Positions 22,899-35,194 of a DNA stretch of 64,000 nucleotides are shown piece by piece. The notes beneath the pieces are model-generated. The model worked only from the letters and a program-made list of their open reading frames with translations, searched no databases and had not been told where the DNA came from. This stretch comes from Eutypa lata (lineage: Eukaryota > Ascomycota > Sordariomycetes > Xylariales > Diatrypaceae): contig JAKULF010000012.1 in the NCBI GenBank assembly GCA_022661535.1, positions 1,116,001 through 1,180,000 of the forward strand, read 5' to 3'. A program made the translations under genes and the position numbers. Within the stretch, counting starts at the first letter, position 1, and each line of letters opens with the position of its first letter.

Positions 22899-25800
22899 AT
22901 GCCTTTTCCATTCACTTATATTTGCGACCTGCTCCAACAGCTGGAGGATGAGTTACGTTCCTCCCGAAAGAATAAGACACCCAGCAATGTCATCATTGCC
23001 AATTGGTTCAATAGCCACCGTTCCCAGTTAAATTCCCCAGATAATGATGCAAGTGCCATACTGTCAACCTTGTTGCCCGAGCGTAGAACAGACCGTGTCT
23101 ACTGCATACAACCCCCTCGGCTGCATATCCTAGTTGGCAAAGTCCTTGTTCTAGGCCCATCTAGGGTCTTAGAGTTGCGCAGACACATGACCCCCGGATC
23201 TGGCGTAGACCTTGGAGACTGTGTAGAGAGCGTATTATCAAGATCGGTAAGTGTTAGATCATGCTCTAGTCAAATCAATATTCTACATGAAGCCTAGTAC
23301 CACGTACCTGTCGTGACCCGACTCCTCGGTTGTATTGTAGATTCACTAACATAATCTCTAGCCTAATCCCACTGAGTCCAAGGATCTTACCGTGGAGGAG
23401 GTAGATGCCAGCCTGCAAGAAATTGCTGCAGCGTCTCGATTCAGTTCTCCTAGTGTTCGGGCGAGCCGACAACGCTATCGAGACAACCACACGCAAAACA
23501 TACTTTCTAGCGTATACCTCAGGCTCAGTGCTCGAGATGCAAAATGGTTCACCCGTTTAATTCTAAAGAATTACCAACCGGTAGTCTTGCACGAATATAC
23601 CGTCCTCAGCAACTATCATGTCTTGCTACCACAATTACTGAAAGTCCGCGATGATCTGACCGTCACCACAGAACTTTTGCGCCATGTGAATCAGGTCGGT
23701 GACGGCAATGATGATCGTGTCGCCACGATCCTCAAACCAAAGTTAGGGACCAAGGTTGGGAGGCAGCCGTGGTTTAAAGGCCGGAGCATCAAGAATTGTT
23801 TGGATATGGTAAAGGGTCGGAATATCAGCGTTGAGCAGAAGATGGATGGGGAATACTGTCAGATTCATATTGATATCAGCAAGGGCTCCGATTGCATCCA
23901 GATTTTCTCCAAGAGTGGCAAGGACAGCACGAATGACAGGGCTTCTTTACACGGGTAAGCCTCTATCCTATACTTCATGCCAGATACTGGATACTAGATG
24001 TTAGTCATGTTGTTGCTAATTCGAGATAGTGTTATTCGGGATTCGCTCAGATTACGCAAGCCAGACTGCCCCGTTAAACAAGGCTGCATTCTTGAGGGCG
24101 AACTAGTAGTATATAGTAGCCAGGTGAGCTGTAACAGTAGGGCGATGTGGTCATTACGTCGGCACTAACAACTGCTAGGATAATGGAATTCTCCCTTTCC
24201 ACAAGATACGTAAACATGTTTCTAGATCCGGTGCCTTTCTTGGTACTATGATAGATTCTCAGTGAGTATCTCGCACCACCCTATATGAGGTGACCATACT
24301 AATATGAGTTAGACCGCATAGCCACGAGCATCTGATGATCATTTACTATGACATCTTAATGATCGACGATGAATCGCTCTTGAACCAACGCCAATCTACG
24401 CGAAGGAGACGTCTAGAGAACATCATCACATGTCAGAAAGGATATGCGGAGATCGTAAAGAATCAGGTCATAGCTTGTAGAAAGCGGACCGCTGCTGCCG
24501 AGCTCCGAGAAGTTTTTGCCAGGTGTATCACGAACCGGGAAGAGGGCGTTGTCCTCAAACCAGACACCCCATACTTCGACTTCACCACCAAGCAGGAGCC
24601 GTACGCCTGCTGCAGCATTAAGCTAAAGAAAGAGTACATTCAGGGATGGGGAGATGTTGGCGACTTCGCAGTGATTGGAGCTAGATACGATGCGGCGCAG
24701 GCTAAAGCTTACAAAATACCGAACCTGAAGTGGACTCACTTCTATATTGGCTGCTTGAATAACCGAAACCAGGTGAAGGCGGGAAACGAGCTGGCCAGGT
24801 TCACGGTTGTGAACATAGTGGAGATCAACGAGACCTTGATGAGGACATTCCTGACACAGTACAGCCCGGAGACGATGCCGTTCGATGAGCAAGAAGTCTT
24901 CGACTTAGAACTCCATGGCGTGGCGCTTAACAAGCCGCCTGCGGTCGTCTTCGTTAATCCGGTTATATTCGATGTTCGTTGCTTCTCTTTCGACAAGGAG
25001 CCGAACTCGGCGGGCTGGAGTATGCGGTTTCCAATGGTATCTAAGATCCATTTCGACCGATCGTATATAGACGCTATTACATATGACGAGCTACAGGAGG
25101 CAGCCAAGGCGGCGGTTGAGATGCCGCCGCAGGAAGATAGTCAAGAGCTGAGAGCCTGGATAGCCGCTTTAGAGAAGGCGGACCCTAGGGGCATAGCAGT
25201 GGATGCAGTTAGCCAATATACTACCTCTACGGAATCAACGGAATCGTCAAGTGTGGCAGGTTCTCAAGTATCCCGTTCCAGAAGGAACGGGGTGGTTCAG
25301 GGAGAACCCGGAGTTATGAAGCAAGCCGCAGCTTGTAAAAGCTATGCTCAAGGTCCACCTGGCCTTCCCACTCCAGAAACTTCGGCAGTGGGACAAGAAC
25401 TTGCTAGTAACCCATCTTCGGAAGCAATTGATGCTGGACGTAAGAGGCCTAAAACGAGCAATGGATCTTATGATGGGGACGATGAGCCAGCATCGAAGAG
25501 ACGGAGACCTCGTCGTTCTACCGAAGCTGAATCCTCTATGAATATCCGCGAGAGAGATCGCCAGAGAGATCGCGAGAGAGATGCTGCTCATTTAGCCATT
25601 CAAGGACGACAACCACTGCGGCAAATTGACCAGAATATAGCAATGAACGAGAGGGGTTTGCGGAACACCACTTCCTCGACCGCATCGACAGCATCAACTA
25701 CATCCGCGTCATCAATGGATAAACTTAAAGCCTCGAATGATCTGACTAGAGAACGTGCCTCAGCTCTCCCTCCGCAGTCTAATGGAGACCCGACTGTGCC

Positions 25801-26281
25801 CTCATCGGGTCAATCTGATGGTGCTATGTCTCGAACAAGAGAGCAGTCTCAACAAACGGCGTCCTCACTACCACCAGAGCCTAACGTCGCAACTTGCCCC
25901 CACGCAGGGCATAAGTGCGCCCTTGCGAAAAAGTCCTTCCTGGTATCACCCTACATTACTACCTATGCATGGGTGACCGAGAGCCTTCTCAAGGACCACG
26001 GCATCACGAACTACATCGTCGACCCCTCGAAGTGGACCAAGGGAAAGGGGAATACCCGGCGAGCGCGCAAGATCTGTCTCGTCGAGTCCAAGAACAAGGG
26101 AGCGACGGAGGCCTTCCTCAAGAAGGTCGAAGAGGCCAACCTCCAGACACGGAGCGGTAAGAGGGAGTGGATTGCTGTGTACGATTGGAGGGTTCTGGAG
26201 AAGGTCACTGAGCTGGAGTCGCTGGGAAGCGGCATGGGGAACTATGATCCGTGGAGGCAGTTTTACATTGGTATTGCATGA
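22899..26281 (+). CDS. Fungal ATP-dependent DNA ligase with BRCT-like C-terminus
   Basis: Exons 22899-23246, 23362-23954, 24030-24123, 24179-24261 and 24313-26281 give 1028 residues. An N-terminal ligase-type helical domain (FTYICDLLQQLEDE; later YLRLSARDAKWFTRLILKNY) is followed by the nucleotidyltransferase core. Motif I is EQKMDGEYCQIH, with the adenylated Lys at about residue 276. Motif III is EGELVVYS, motif IV is EGVVLKP at about 450-456, and motif V is KLKKEY at about 476-481. An OB-fold follows, then a long disordered Ser/Arg-rich linker (about 640-870) and a terminal BRCT-like region (KKSFLVSPYITTYAWVTESL, then REWIAVYDWRVLEKV). It closes nicks in DNA by an AMP intermediate. The motifs match the LIG4-like superfamily, but the sequence is not a conventional LIG4 or LIG1, so I give no symbol; it looks like a separate fungal ligase family. 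Confidence 0.88.
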
Positions 26282-28753
26282 TGTGGCGCTTTTGACTGTG
26301 GGAATGGGGGGTTGGGTTGCATGGCGATAGAGAGATGATACCCTTGCATTTGACGGTGGGCTGGCTGGGTTGTGTTTGTTCTATAGTTTACCTTCCATAG
26401 AGCTATTGAACGTTTACTTCTTTTTGAATTCTCGCGTCCTGACTATGTAGCTCTAGGTGTGGATGGATGGTCTGCGTGGGTTTCATCTCCCATGCAATCA
26501 AGATGGATGCCCTCATGACTGATGATAGTGAATTGTAGTACACGTTAGTTACTAAGTCTAACGATACTGTGAGCATAGTTGTCTTGTTAGATAGAAGATG
26601 TAGAACCAAAAATAAAATAAAATCAACGCTTATTGTTCTTGAACGCGGCATGCTGTTTGAAGAACAGGAGAGGTGGCAGGGGAAAGGGTTTATTCCATTG
26701 TGCATTTGAATCGTTGACTTCTATCTAATAGAGATGGCGTTAATGCCTTGAGCCAGCTCCACGTTGAAGGGATACATGATATATGATACCAAGCATCGTG
26801 ACAGTGGTGGGCAGTATGGTTACAAGATCGTTTGGTATGTACCGTCAACACCATATAATTCCTCTGATTCAATATATCATAAGAACATGATGGCTTTGCT
26901 TTTTAGAAAAGGGGTTGTCAAGTCAGTACAATTGTCATTTAACTACCTACCTATGTAGCTATTAGCTTTCTATTATGAACAAGAACGACAATACACAGAT
27001 CTGGCTTTGCCGTGTACTTAGTCTCCATTTCAAGAGTATTATATGTTCATGCAACCACCCTTGTGTTCCGCTGACAGGTCGGAGTAGCCGCTGGTGGGAA
27101 GTTGGCAGGTCTTCCCTACTCTTGGTCCCTAGACAGGATCCCGCATCTAACGTTAGAAGAGGTGTGGGTTCGCATCGCATCCCATACCCATATCCATACC
27201 CGACAGAACTTTCGAAGATTCTCTTCTGCTTGTTCTAGAATATTTCCTTTTCTCTGAGATATCAAGTTGTAGTTATAATAACAACGGTGAGAAAACCGGA
27301 GCACCTTTGAAAGATACCTACATAGGTAGGTAGGAAGAGTGCTAAGCCCAATTAGCTACATACATACAGACCCAGAACTAGCTGACTGCCAAGGCTGGGC
27401 TGGTTGCCCCCCTGCAGGGTTGTACGTAGTAGCTAACATGTTGCTACGCTGAAGCTGCACGCCATTTCCCAGTTCCCACGCCCACGCCCGCGCCCACGAC
27501 GATTCTACAGCGAAACAGAGGAGCCCGCCCGGGCCATGAGGTTCCCCTGAAAATTAAACATATGCAGGAAATGCGAACGGGCTGTTCCTGTGGAGCTACC
27601 CCCGTGATTGTTGACGGGGAATCCGCAGGGACTAGAAGGGAAACACTGCATCAAAAAGAAAGCCAACGAAATGAGCTTTAAAGCAACACCCGATGTTTGT
27701 CGTACGTACGCGTGCGACATTAATTTCTGTTATTTTCACCTATTCGATCCTGCCAGCCTGCTATGTATGAGTCAAGGTTATCTTCAAATACTGCCTACTG
27801 TATGTAAATACATGAGAACCTCTTTTCAACAACCCCTTTAAACCTTATCTCTTCTCTCACTTTCACACTCGCTCGCTCTCTTCTATTTCTATATTCGGAA
27901 ATGAGCTTCATTGGCTCCCGTCAAACAACCCCGGCCAATGTTTCAACAAGATATCATTCGCTCGCCTGTCTAGCCTAGTTACAAAACGATCAGACAACAC
28001 AGGGCTGCCAGGGTTAATACATACGTACCTTACCTTGTCTTCGATTCTGAGTGGTCGCTTATCTGTCGTAATAAACAAGAGGAGGATTTAGTCGGAAGAA
28101 AGAAAAAAAGAAAAAAAAAAGGGCAATATCAAATTCTCACTCGTTGGTGACCCTAGTCAGAAGGCGAAGAAGCAAAGTCCAAGGGTAGCCAAGGAGATAA
28201 CTAACTACTGCCATAATAAAACAACGACCATCACTCACTCATACCCCGAACATCACCACCATCTTATCTTTGTTTTACCTAGTCTAGCTGGTATTGTATC
28301 CTGGGTCTATCACCGATGGAGTCGGGTATTATGTGGCGACGATTATAATCCACAATCCGCCTTAAAACTGATTCTTACTAACGTACATACGTACTCCCTA
28401 TTACTGTTATTATTACTACCTACTACTATTGCCTACCTTTCACTCGGTATTACAATTCTTTCTTCCCGTCCATGCCATTAGGTCTTCAACTGCAAATTTG
28501 TTCCGTCTTAACTTGCATCAACACTCTTTTCAACCAAAATAGACAGCTCAACAGCGTAACCAAAGCTTTATACTACAAGAAATTCATTAGTCTGAGACAG
28601 AGGCGCCGGCGTGCCCAGAGGGGGGGAACAGCCAGTCCGCTTCAGCGACAACGACGATCAGCTCTGAACCAACTTTTTACGCAGGCTCCGTATTGCCGTT
28701 CATTCCAGACATTATTCGTTTTCGGTCCTTTCATTACGCCACATCACATTCAA
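26282..28753. other. 2.5 kb spacer and DUF4048-gene leader
   Basis: Holds the ligase 3' untranslated region, and from about 27840 onward a pyrimidine-rich, intron-like leader region of the next gene. A purine run is at 28097-28122. An in-frame open extension of the next gene begins at 28472. No separate gene is supported. Confidence 0.5.
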
Positions 28754-30814
28754 ATGGCTTTTGAGCAACAGTGCCGCCGGAGGGGTTCTTCCAATTCAGC
28801 CGCTTCTTCTTCACTTGACGCCATCTTGGCTTCGTCCAGCTCTTCAGCAGCTGCTGCAGCAACAGCAACAGCAGTAGATGATAGAATGGCCGGTACAGCG
28901 GCAAACGAGCAACAAGCTCGATCTTCTCTTGATGGGAAACAAACAGAAACCGAATTGGAGTCCGCCGCAGCAATGTCACCTCGCTCGGCCACCAATGAGA
29001 CACATAACGATACACGCTCAGCACGCTCCACCTCGACAACCTCCCGGAATTCAAATCGCCTCTCATTAACTCTCCCAATCGCACCACCAAATAGTTTGCC
29101 CTCGCGACCAATACCCACACCGTCTTCTTCAGTTCCCCCGACGCCATTGGAAACGTCCGCCGTAACATCACCTACTGATCCCAATGAGTTCATCGTCGCT
29201 ATAGCCGCCCAGGAACGTCGCGTATTAGAGTTGCGGGAAGAGCTTTCGGTGGCCGAAGGGGAGCTCAGGAGACTAAAGAAGCAATTCACCGTAGCCGAAG
29301 GATACAAGAAGAGGGCCTCTCAAAGGACTAGCGACTCCCTACGGGCGATGGCAGCGCTAACGGGACAGGCCGAAGGTGGTAGTAACTACGAGGATAATAG
29401 CCTAGGAGCGACACAGAGGACCTCCGAGCTGGAAAGGAGAAAAGCTATCCTGCTAGCCCAGAGCCAAGGCACCCCCCGAGAATATAAGAGGACAGTTATC
29501 CGCGGCGGGCACGCGCGCACGCTATCGCTACTCTCGCCGACCCGACCCGTAGCTGAATTCCCTGCGCTCGAAAGCCTCGAAAACCACGACGTGCGCCGGT
29601 CGATCGACTCGTCATCCTCGCGGCAAGACTGGAAGCCTAGATCCGCCGCCACGATTAACAAACGGGCGACATGGGCGCCGCGGCAGACGCAGCCACCGAA
29701 CGGTGTGAAGCAGATCGCGAATGATTTTAAGCAGGGCCTTTGGACGTTCGTGGAGGACTTGCGGCAGGCCACCGTAGGCGACGAGGCCATATCGGGGAAC
29801 TCCAACCGGACTTCGGAGATGATGGCGGCGCGGCTGAATAGGGCCAATGGCGCCAGTGACCAGGACACGATCCGGGCATCGTCCGGCACTCCAACCAGCA
29901 TGACTCGCGGGCGCATTCCGTTCCCGACGGAAACGAGCTCCGAGACCAGCACGCCTATCCGATCTAACTTCTCTTCTTCCTCGGCCAGCTTCCACGATCG
30001 TTTTCACCAGCAGGAGCGACAGAAGATGGCGTCTAATGCGACGTCCAAGACAGGAGAATCTATCACACCTACCGCTGCCGCCACCAAGGCGCGGAAGCAC
30101 TTCTCTTGGACGCCGCTCACGTTCGACCAGTTCGATGATGATGACTGGTCCAACTGGGACACGCCGACGGTCAAGCAGTCGCGGTGGAGTGGCAGCACCG
30201 TGAATGGGGATATCATGCCAGCACCAGTGTCCGACAAGTCGGACGAAAACGAAGGAACACTGTAAGCTACACCCGTATTATCGTCCCTGTCTACACTCGT
30301 CTCCACACTAGACAAAGCAACCGACATGCTAGCGCATCCATCATCAAGCCACACGCGCGCGCACACACACACAACCAGATCTTCCCAGCAGAACAAGACA
30401 CCCATCACCTATCTACACATCATAACAGCAGCCACACTTCCATATTCCTTTTCTTCTTCCTATAATCTGCCACTTTCCCCCACTCCCCCTCCCCCCTCTC
30501 CCTTCTCCATAAAAGAAAACTCCAACCAACCAAAAGCAAACCACAGAAGACGAAAGCGATCCCTCACCTCGCTCCGGTCCGCCTCGCAGTCCCCCACTCG
30601 CAACGCCGACGGCACCATGAACGTCACCAAGCTCGAAGAACTGCCCCAGGTGATTCTGAACCGATTGTCGCCAGGGAACATCAAGCGGACGGCCGCTGAT
30701 TTCATGCGCGAGTGGGAGAAAAGCCTGTCGCCGCCGCCCGAGACCGCGTCGAATACCTTCTTTGGAGAGGACGACGTCGAGGCGCTTGCGCGTGCTGCTG
30801 CGCATGCTCAGTAG
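28754..30814 (+). CDS. DUF4048-like coiled-coil protein
   Basis: Exons 28754-30261 and 30547-30814 give 591 residues. The N-terminal 150 residues are Ser/Ala/Thr-rich. A coiled coil follows at about 150-205 (EFIVAIAAQERRVLELREEL, then EGELRRLKKQFTVAEGYKKR), then a Ser-rich stretch with short conserved blocks (AQSQGTPREYKRTVIRGGHA, RTLSLLSPTR, NDFKQGLWTFVEDLRQATVG) and an acidic patch (FDDDDWSNWDTPT). The second exon encodes NVTKLEELPQVILNRLSPGN and a short helical tail. This layout matches fungal proteins annotated with the uncharacterised DUF4048; I recall that family only loosely, so the name is tentative and no function is claimed. The intron (30262-30546, 285 nt) is long for this window. 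The frame is open upstream to 28472, so a start 94 codons earlier cannot be excluded. Confidence 0.72.
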
Positions 30815-32127
30815 AATCTTTTCTTTTCTTTTTTTTTCTTCTCTGTATTGAAATGAAGAAAAAAGGGGATACGATACGATACATTCGATATGATATGATG
30901 CGACACGCCACGGCGCGGTATCCCTCCCATTCACACCTTTTTTTTTTTTAAAGAAAAAGAGGATGAAAATAACTGAACGAATAATAAATGAGCGCGCGAG
31001 CGTGCGAGCAATACACATAATTTCCTCTTCTGTTGCTTTAATTGCTTTGCTTTACTTTTTACGAACGACTTGCTTCTCCTGTCCCGATCTGAGATCGAGC
31101 GAACGATCGAGATTACGACGGACGCGAGACGATACGATATGAGAGCGAGAGGGCAGGCGAGAACGAAAGAACCACTTAATATATATATTTTTTGAACGGC
31201 AAAAAGGGTCACTCGGTGGGGTTTAAAGGCGTCTGGGGATATGATCACACGGGTTTCGGTGGTCGGTAAATGGAATGTCTAGACACGACATGATCCGTAT
31301 ATCTAAATATAATTCCCTATATAAGGGGTACTAGAGGGCACGGTGTGCCAGGTGCTACATGGCGGCGCGCGATATAACTCCTAACTACGCATACACAGAC
31401 ACATACACAGACACATATATACGCCTGTCTAGTCTATGGTCCGGTCGAGTCTACCAGCTAGTTCAATCTGTTCGGAAGAGAGCGGGAAAAAAGACTTGCG
31501 GTCTATCCACACGATATAAACCAACAGCAACCTACCTAGAGAGCGAATATGAGTTGAGTTGGTATGATACGGGATGATAGTGGGATTTCACAGACGGATG
31601 GGATGGAAATGGGATCGAATCCATCAACGACGGAATAAACAGTGATTCAGTCAGTCCAGTCTAACAAGACGATTGTTTAAAGACTTGAAGAAGAGAACAA
31701 GAAAAAAAACAATGCCGTTCATGTATATAGATCTAGACGCAATGACATGCGTATGTATACATTAAAAAGTTAATGATAACGACGGCTATGACACCACAAT
31801 ACATACATACATACATACATAAATATATTTATATTTGTATTTATATATGTACCTGGGTACGTAAGTAGTCGAGATACCTAGCTAGCGAACCAATAGTAGA
31901 CGACGATACTGGAGTTCGTATTTAGGATTCCAATTCCCTTCAATTAACAAGGGTGGGTGGGTGGCTTGACTGACAACAAGTGAAGTCTCTCGACTGTGTT
32001 GGGGGAGTGAGATAAGCATCAAACTCGGGTTTCTTTTTTTCGTTGCTAAATCCTATCGCCATCTACCTACCTACCTACCTACTTACTTTGCCCACTTCCT
32101 AACTCACCTATTTTCACGAACCGAAAA

Positions 32128-32167
<40 letters not shown>

Positions 32168-32710
32168 AAAAAACACTGCTAACGTCCAGTAGGCAGATAG
32201 GAGTACGCCAGCCCCTTCGACGATGTCATTTATAGAAGATGAATGGCATCTACCTACATAACATGTCACCACCACCGTCATCATCTACTATTTACCACCA
32301 ATTATCACCAGGAGCATTGGCTGCTTAAAAAAAAAAAAAGGCGAGTCAACCCAGTAGCGATCATTTCATGCCGTCGAAAAAGAAAAGAAAAGAATATCGT
32401 TATCAATGCTACTTTACTTGTATCTATACCACCCACCTACACCTACACCTACCCGCATGTATGCATGCATGAATGCATTGCGAAAAGGTGCTTCGAATTG
32501 TACAATGCTGTTGACAACCACACACACACACACACGCGCGCACATCCATCCATCCATTCATTCATCCACATTCAGATAGAGAGGTGAAGAAACCTCCAAC
32601 AACGGGGGGCACCATGTACAACACCAAACCGCTCAAGTATGCGAGCTCCCAAGTACCAACTAAACTAGCTAGTAGTTTACAGGATATAGCCCGAGCCGTG
32701 AGAACTTTCT
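30815..32710. other. 1.9 kb convergent spacer
   Basis: Lies between the 3' ends of the DUF4048-like gene and V-ATPase A. It has CATA units at 31799-31821, CTAC units near 32063-32083, an AAAG array at 32126-32170, and CA/GC and CATC runs near 32519-32570. No gene is supported. Confidence 0.6.
32126..32170. repeat. (AAAG)n tetranucleotide array
   Basis: About eleven GAAA units, an all-purine strand of 45 bases. Confidence 0.9.
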
Positions 32711-35194
32711 TTACTCGTCGACCACAGAGGCGAACTTGTCCAGCATTTCCTGCTGGATGGCCTCGTACTGGAGAAAGGAAGTCAAAGTTAGTATTCACGA
32801 TGTTCTCGCATATAGAATAAATAGGGGGTGGAGAAAAAGAAAGCGTTCCAAGGGAAAGTAGACGGGGGAAAAATAAAATAAAACAGAATAAACATACCTT
32901 CTTACAAACGGCCTCCTCCCCATCGCTCGGCAGCTCGAACTTGAGGCCGCGCAGCTTGGCCTGGAGGTCGGCGGTGGCCTCGCGGACGCGGGCCCAGGCC
33001 TGGCCCTGGGCGACGGCCTTCTGGGCCTCGTCGTGGAAGCCGACCATGAGCTTCATCATCCACTCGGTCTTCCAGAGGGGGCAGAACTGGTCGTAGTCGG
33101 AGTAGCCGTTCTGCTGCAGGAAGTCCTCCTTGATGAGCGTGGCGAGGTCCAGCGTGATCTTGTCCGGGTCCGACAGCGCCGACTTGCCCACGAGCTGCAC
33201 CACCTGGTCGAGCTCCTCCGAGTCCGACAGCAGCTGCCGGATGCGGTCGCGCGTGCGCGGGAACTCCGGCAGGTCCCGCTCGTACCACCGGTCCAGGACG
33301 TTGGTGTACTTGCTGTACGAGACCGACGTGTTGATCGACGGGAAGTGCTTCCGCTGCGCCAGCTTCTTGTCCAAGCCCCAGAACACCTGCACGATGCTCA
33401 GCGTCGACGTCGTCACGGGGTCCGAGAAGTCACCGCCGGGCGGGCTGACCGCCCCCACGATGCTGACGCTGCCCTCGCGCTCCGGCGAGCCCAGGCAGCT
33501 GGACTTGCCCGCGCGCTCGTAGAAGCTGGCTAGCTTGGAGGAGAGGTAGGCGGGGAAACCTTGGTCAGCAGGCATTTCACCCAGACGACCGGAAATCTCA
33601 CGGAGAGCTTCGGCCCATCGAGACGACGAGTCCGCCATCATGGCGACGTTCAGGCCTTGGTCGCGGAAGTACTCGGCAACCGTGATACCGGTGTAGATGG
33701 AAGCTTCTCGGGCGGCGACGGGCATGTTGGAGGTGTTGGCGATTAAAGTGGTGCGTTTCATGATGGGTTCCTTGCGCCCCTCGACATCGATAGACAGCTC
33801 TGGGAAATCCTTCAAGACTTCAGCCATTTCGTTACCTACAACATCCGGGGGTTAGTTGTTTCTTCTTTTTAGGTAATCTGGCGGGAACTTCATCGACAAA
33901 GAGATTTGCTCCTAAAGCACGCTAGATAAAAATAAAAATACGAATATAACTATAAGTTACTCACCTCGCTCGCCGCATCCGACGTAGACAATGACATCGC
34001 TGTTGGAGAACTTGGACACGGACTGAGAAATGACGGTCTTGCCACAGCCGAAAGCACCAGGGATAGCGACAGTACCTCCCTGGACACTGGGGAAGAGAGC
34101 ATCCAGAACTCTCTGGCCGACGATGAAGGGCTTATCCGCAGCGAGCTTCTCTGTTACCGGTCGTGGGACACGGACGGGCCAGGTCTGCATCATACCGTAG
34201 GTGGTCTTGTTGCCGTTGAACTCGACCTCGAGGATCTTCTCATCGACGGTATACTCGCCCTTATCAGAGATCTTGGTGATAGTACCCCTTGCCCGAGGCG
34301 GCAGCAGGATCCTGTGGATCTTGACGAACGAGTTCTCGAAGACGGTACCCCAGACATCGCCGCCGGAGATGTGATCGCCAACCTTGGCCGTAGGTGTGAA
34401 CTCCCACTTCTTGGTTCGGTCGAGAGCGGGGAGGTCGACTCCGCGCGGGATGTAGATGCTCTGGGATTGCTCCGAGATCTTCTCGAGGGGCCGCTGGATT
34501 CCATCGTAGATGTTCTGTAATAGACCGGGGCCGAGTTCGACGGAGAGGGGCTTGCCGGTTCGAGCGACAGGGTCGCCAACAGTGACACCGGCTATATTCA
34601 ATATGTCTTATGTTAGTTCTGTAGACGAGCGGGTCAAGACGGCGGGCGACTCGTGTTTTTGGGGTTGTCGTTTTGGACGCACCGGTTTCCTCGTATACTT
34701 GGATGGTAGCTTGGTCGGCGCTGATTCGAATGACTTCACCGACTAGGTTATCATGGCCGACTTTCACCTAGGGACTATAGTTAGTAATGGCATACGATAT
34801 TGAAACTAGGATCGTGGTGCATCATACAAGCTCGTACATGGCAACTCCACTCATCTCCTCGGCTATAACGACGGGTCTAGATTAGAGGAGGTTAGCTATC
34901 CTAAGGCATTCATGGCGAAGGTTATTCGGTTCGACGAACCCAGAGACGGAGAAGATCTTGCCTATATAGCAGCAACAACAACATGGTTAGCTCAGTTCTA
35001 GAGAATGATGATAAACGTAGCACATATATATGTATGTATGTGTATATATACAGTTGAAAAGAAAGAGATATTACATACCCACATGGAAGCCATTTTGCTC
35101 TCCGTTGGTCTTCGCCGACTATACCCGAGATGTTAGATTACCTATAACATGTATAACATATCCTATGATAACTTAGTTCACTTACCGAAGCCAT
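32711..35194 (-). CDS. VMA1: V-type H+-ATPase catalytic subunit A
   Basis: Eight exons read from 35194: 35186-35194, 35079-35118, 34940-34961, 34828-34876, 34683-34767, 33965-34591, 32898-33835 and 32711-32767, giving 608 residues, the usual family length. Motifs are [20 protein letters not shown], the P-loop GAFGCGKT (about residues 247-254), [40 protein letters not shown] and [20 protein letters not shown], ending KFASVVDE. It is the ATP-hydrolysing subunit of the peripheral V1 sector, which acidifies vacuole and Golgi. The 5' end is cut into tiny exons of 9, 40, 22, 49 and 85 nt, each fixed by phase and by conserved sequence. There is no intein at the CGERGNE site where the yeast VMA1 intein inserts. 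The frame is open upstream of the ATG for about 150 codons (to 35650), which I treat as leader. Confidence 0.96.

Noticed and set aside
27060..27200. tRNA-like GGTGTGGGTTCGCATCGCATCC segment
   Set aside because: A B-box-like string is present, but no acceptor, D-arm or anticodon stem can be drawn around it.
30326..30546. Extra coding sequence between the two DUF4048-gene exons
   Set aside because: His/Thr/Pro low complexity; the GTAAGC donor at 30262 and the acceptor at 30546 join in phase, so this is intron.
33033..33533. 166-codon plus-strand frame opposite V-ATPase A
   Set aside because: Antisense shadow caused by GC-rich third positions; the minus strand encodes the conserved subunit.
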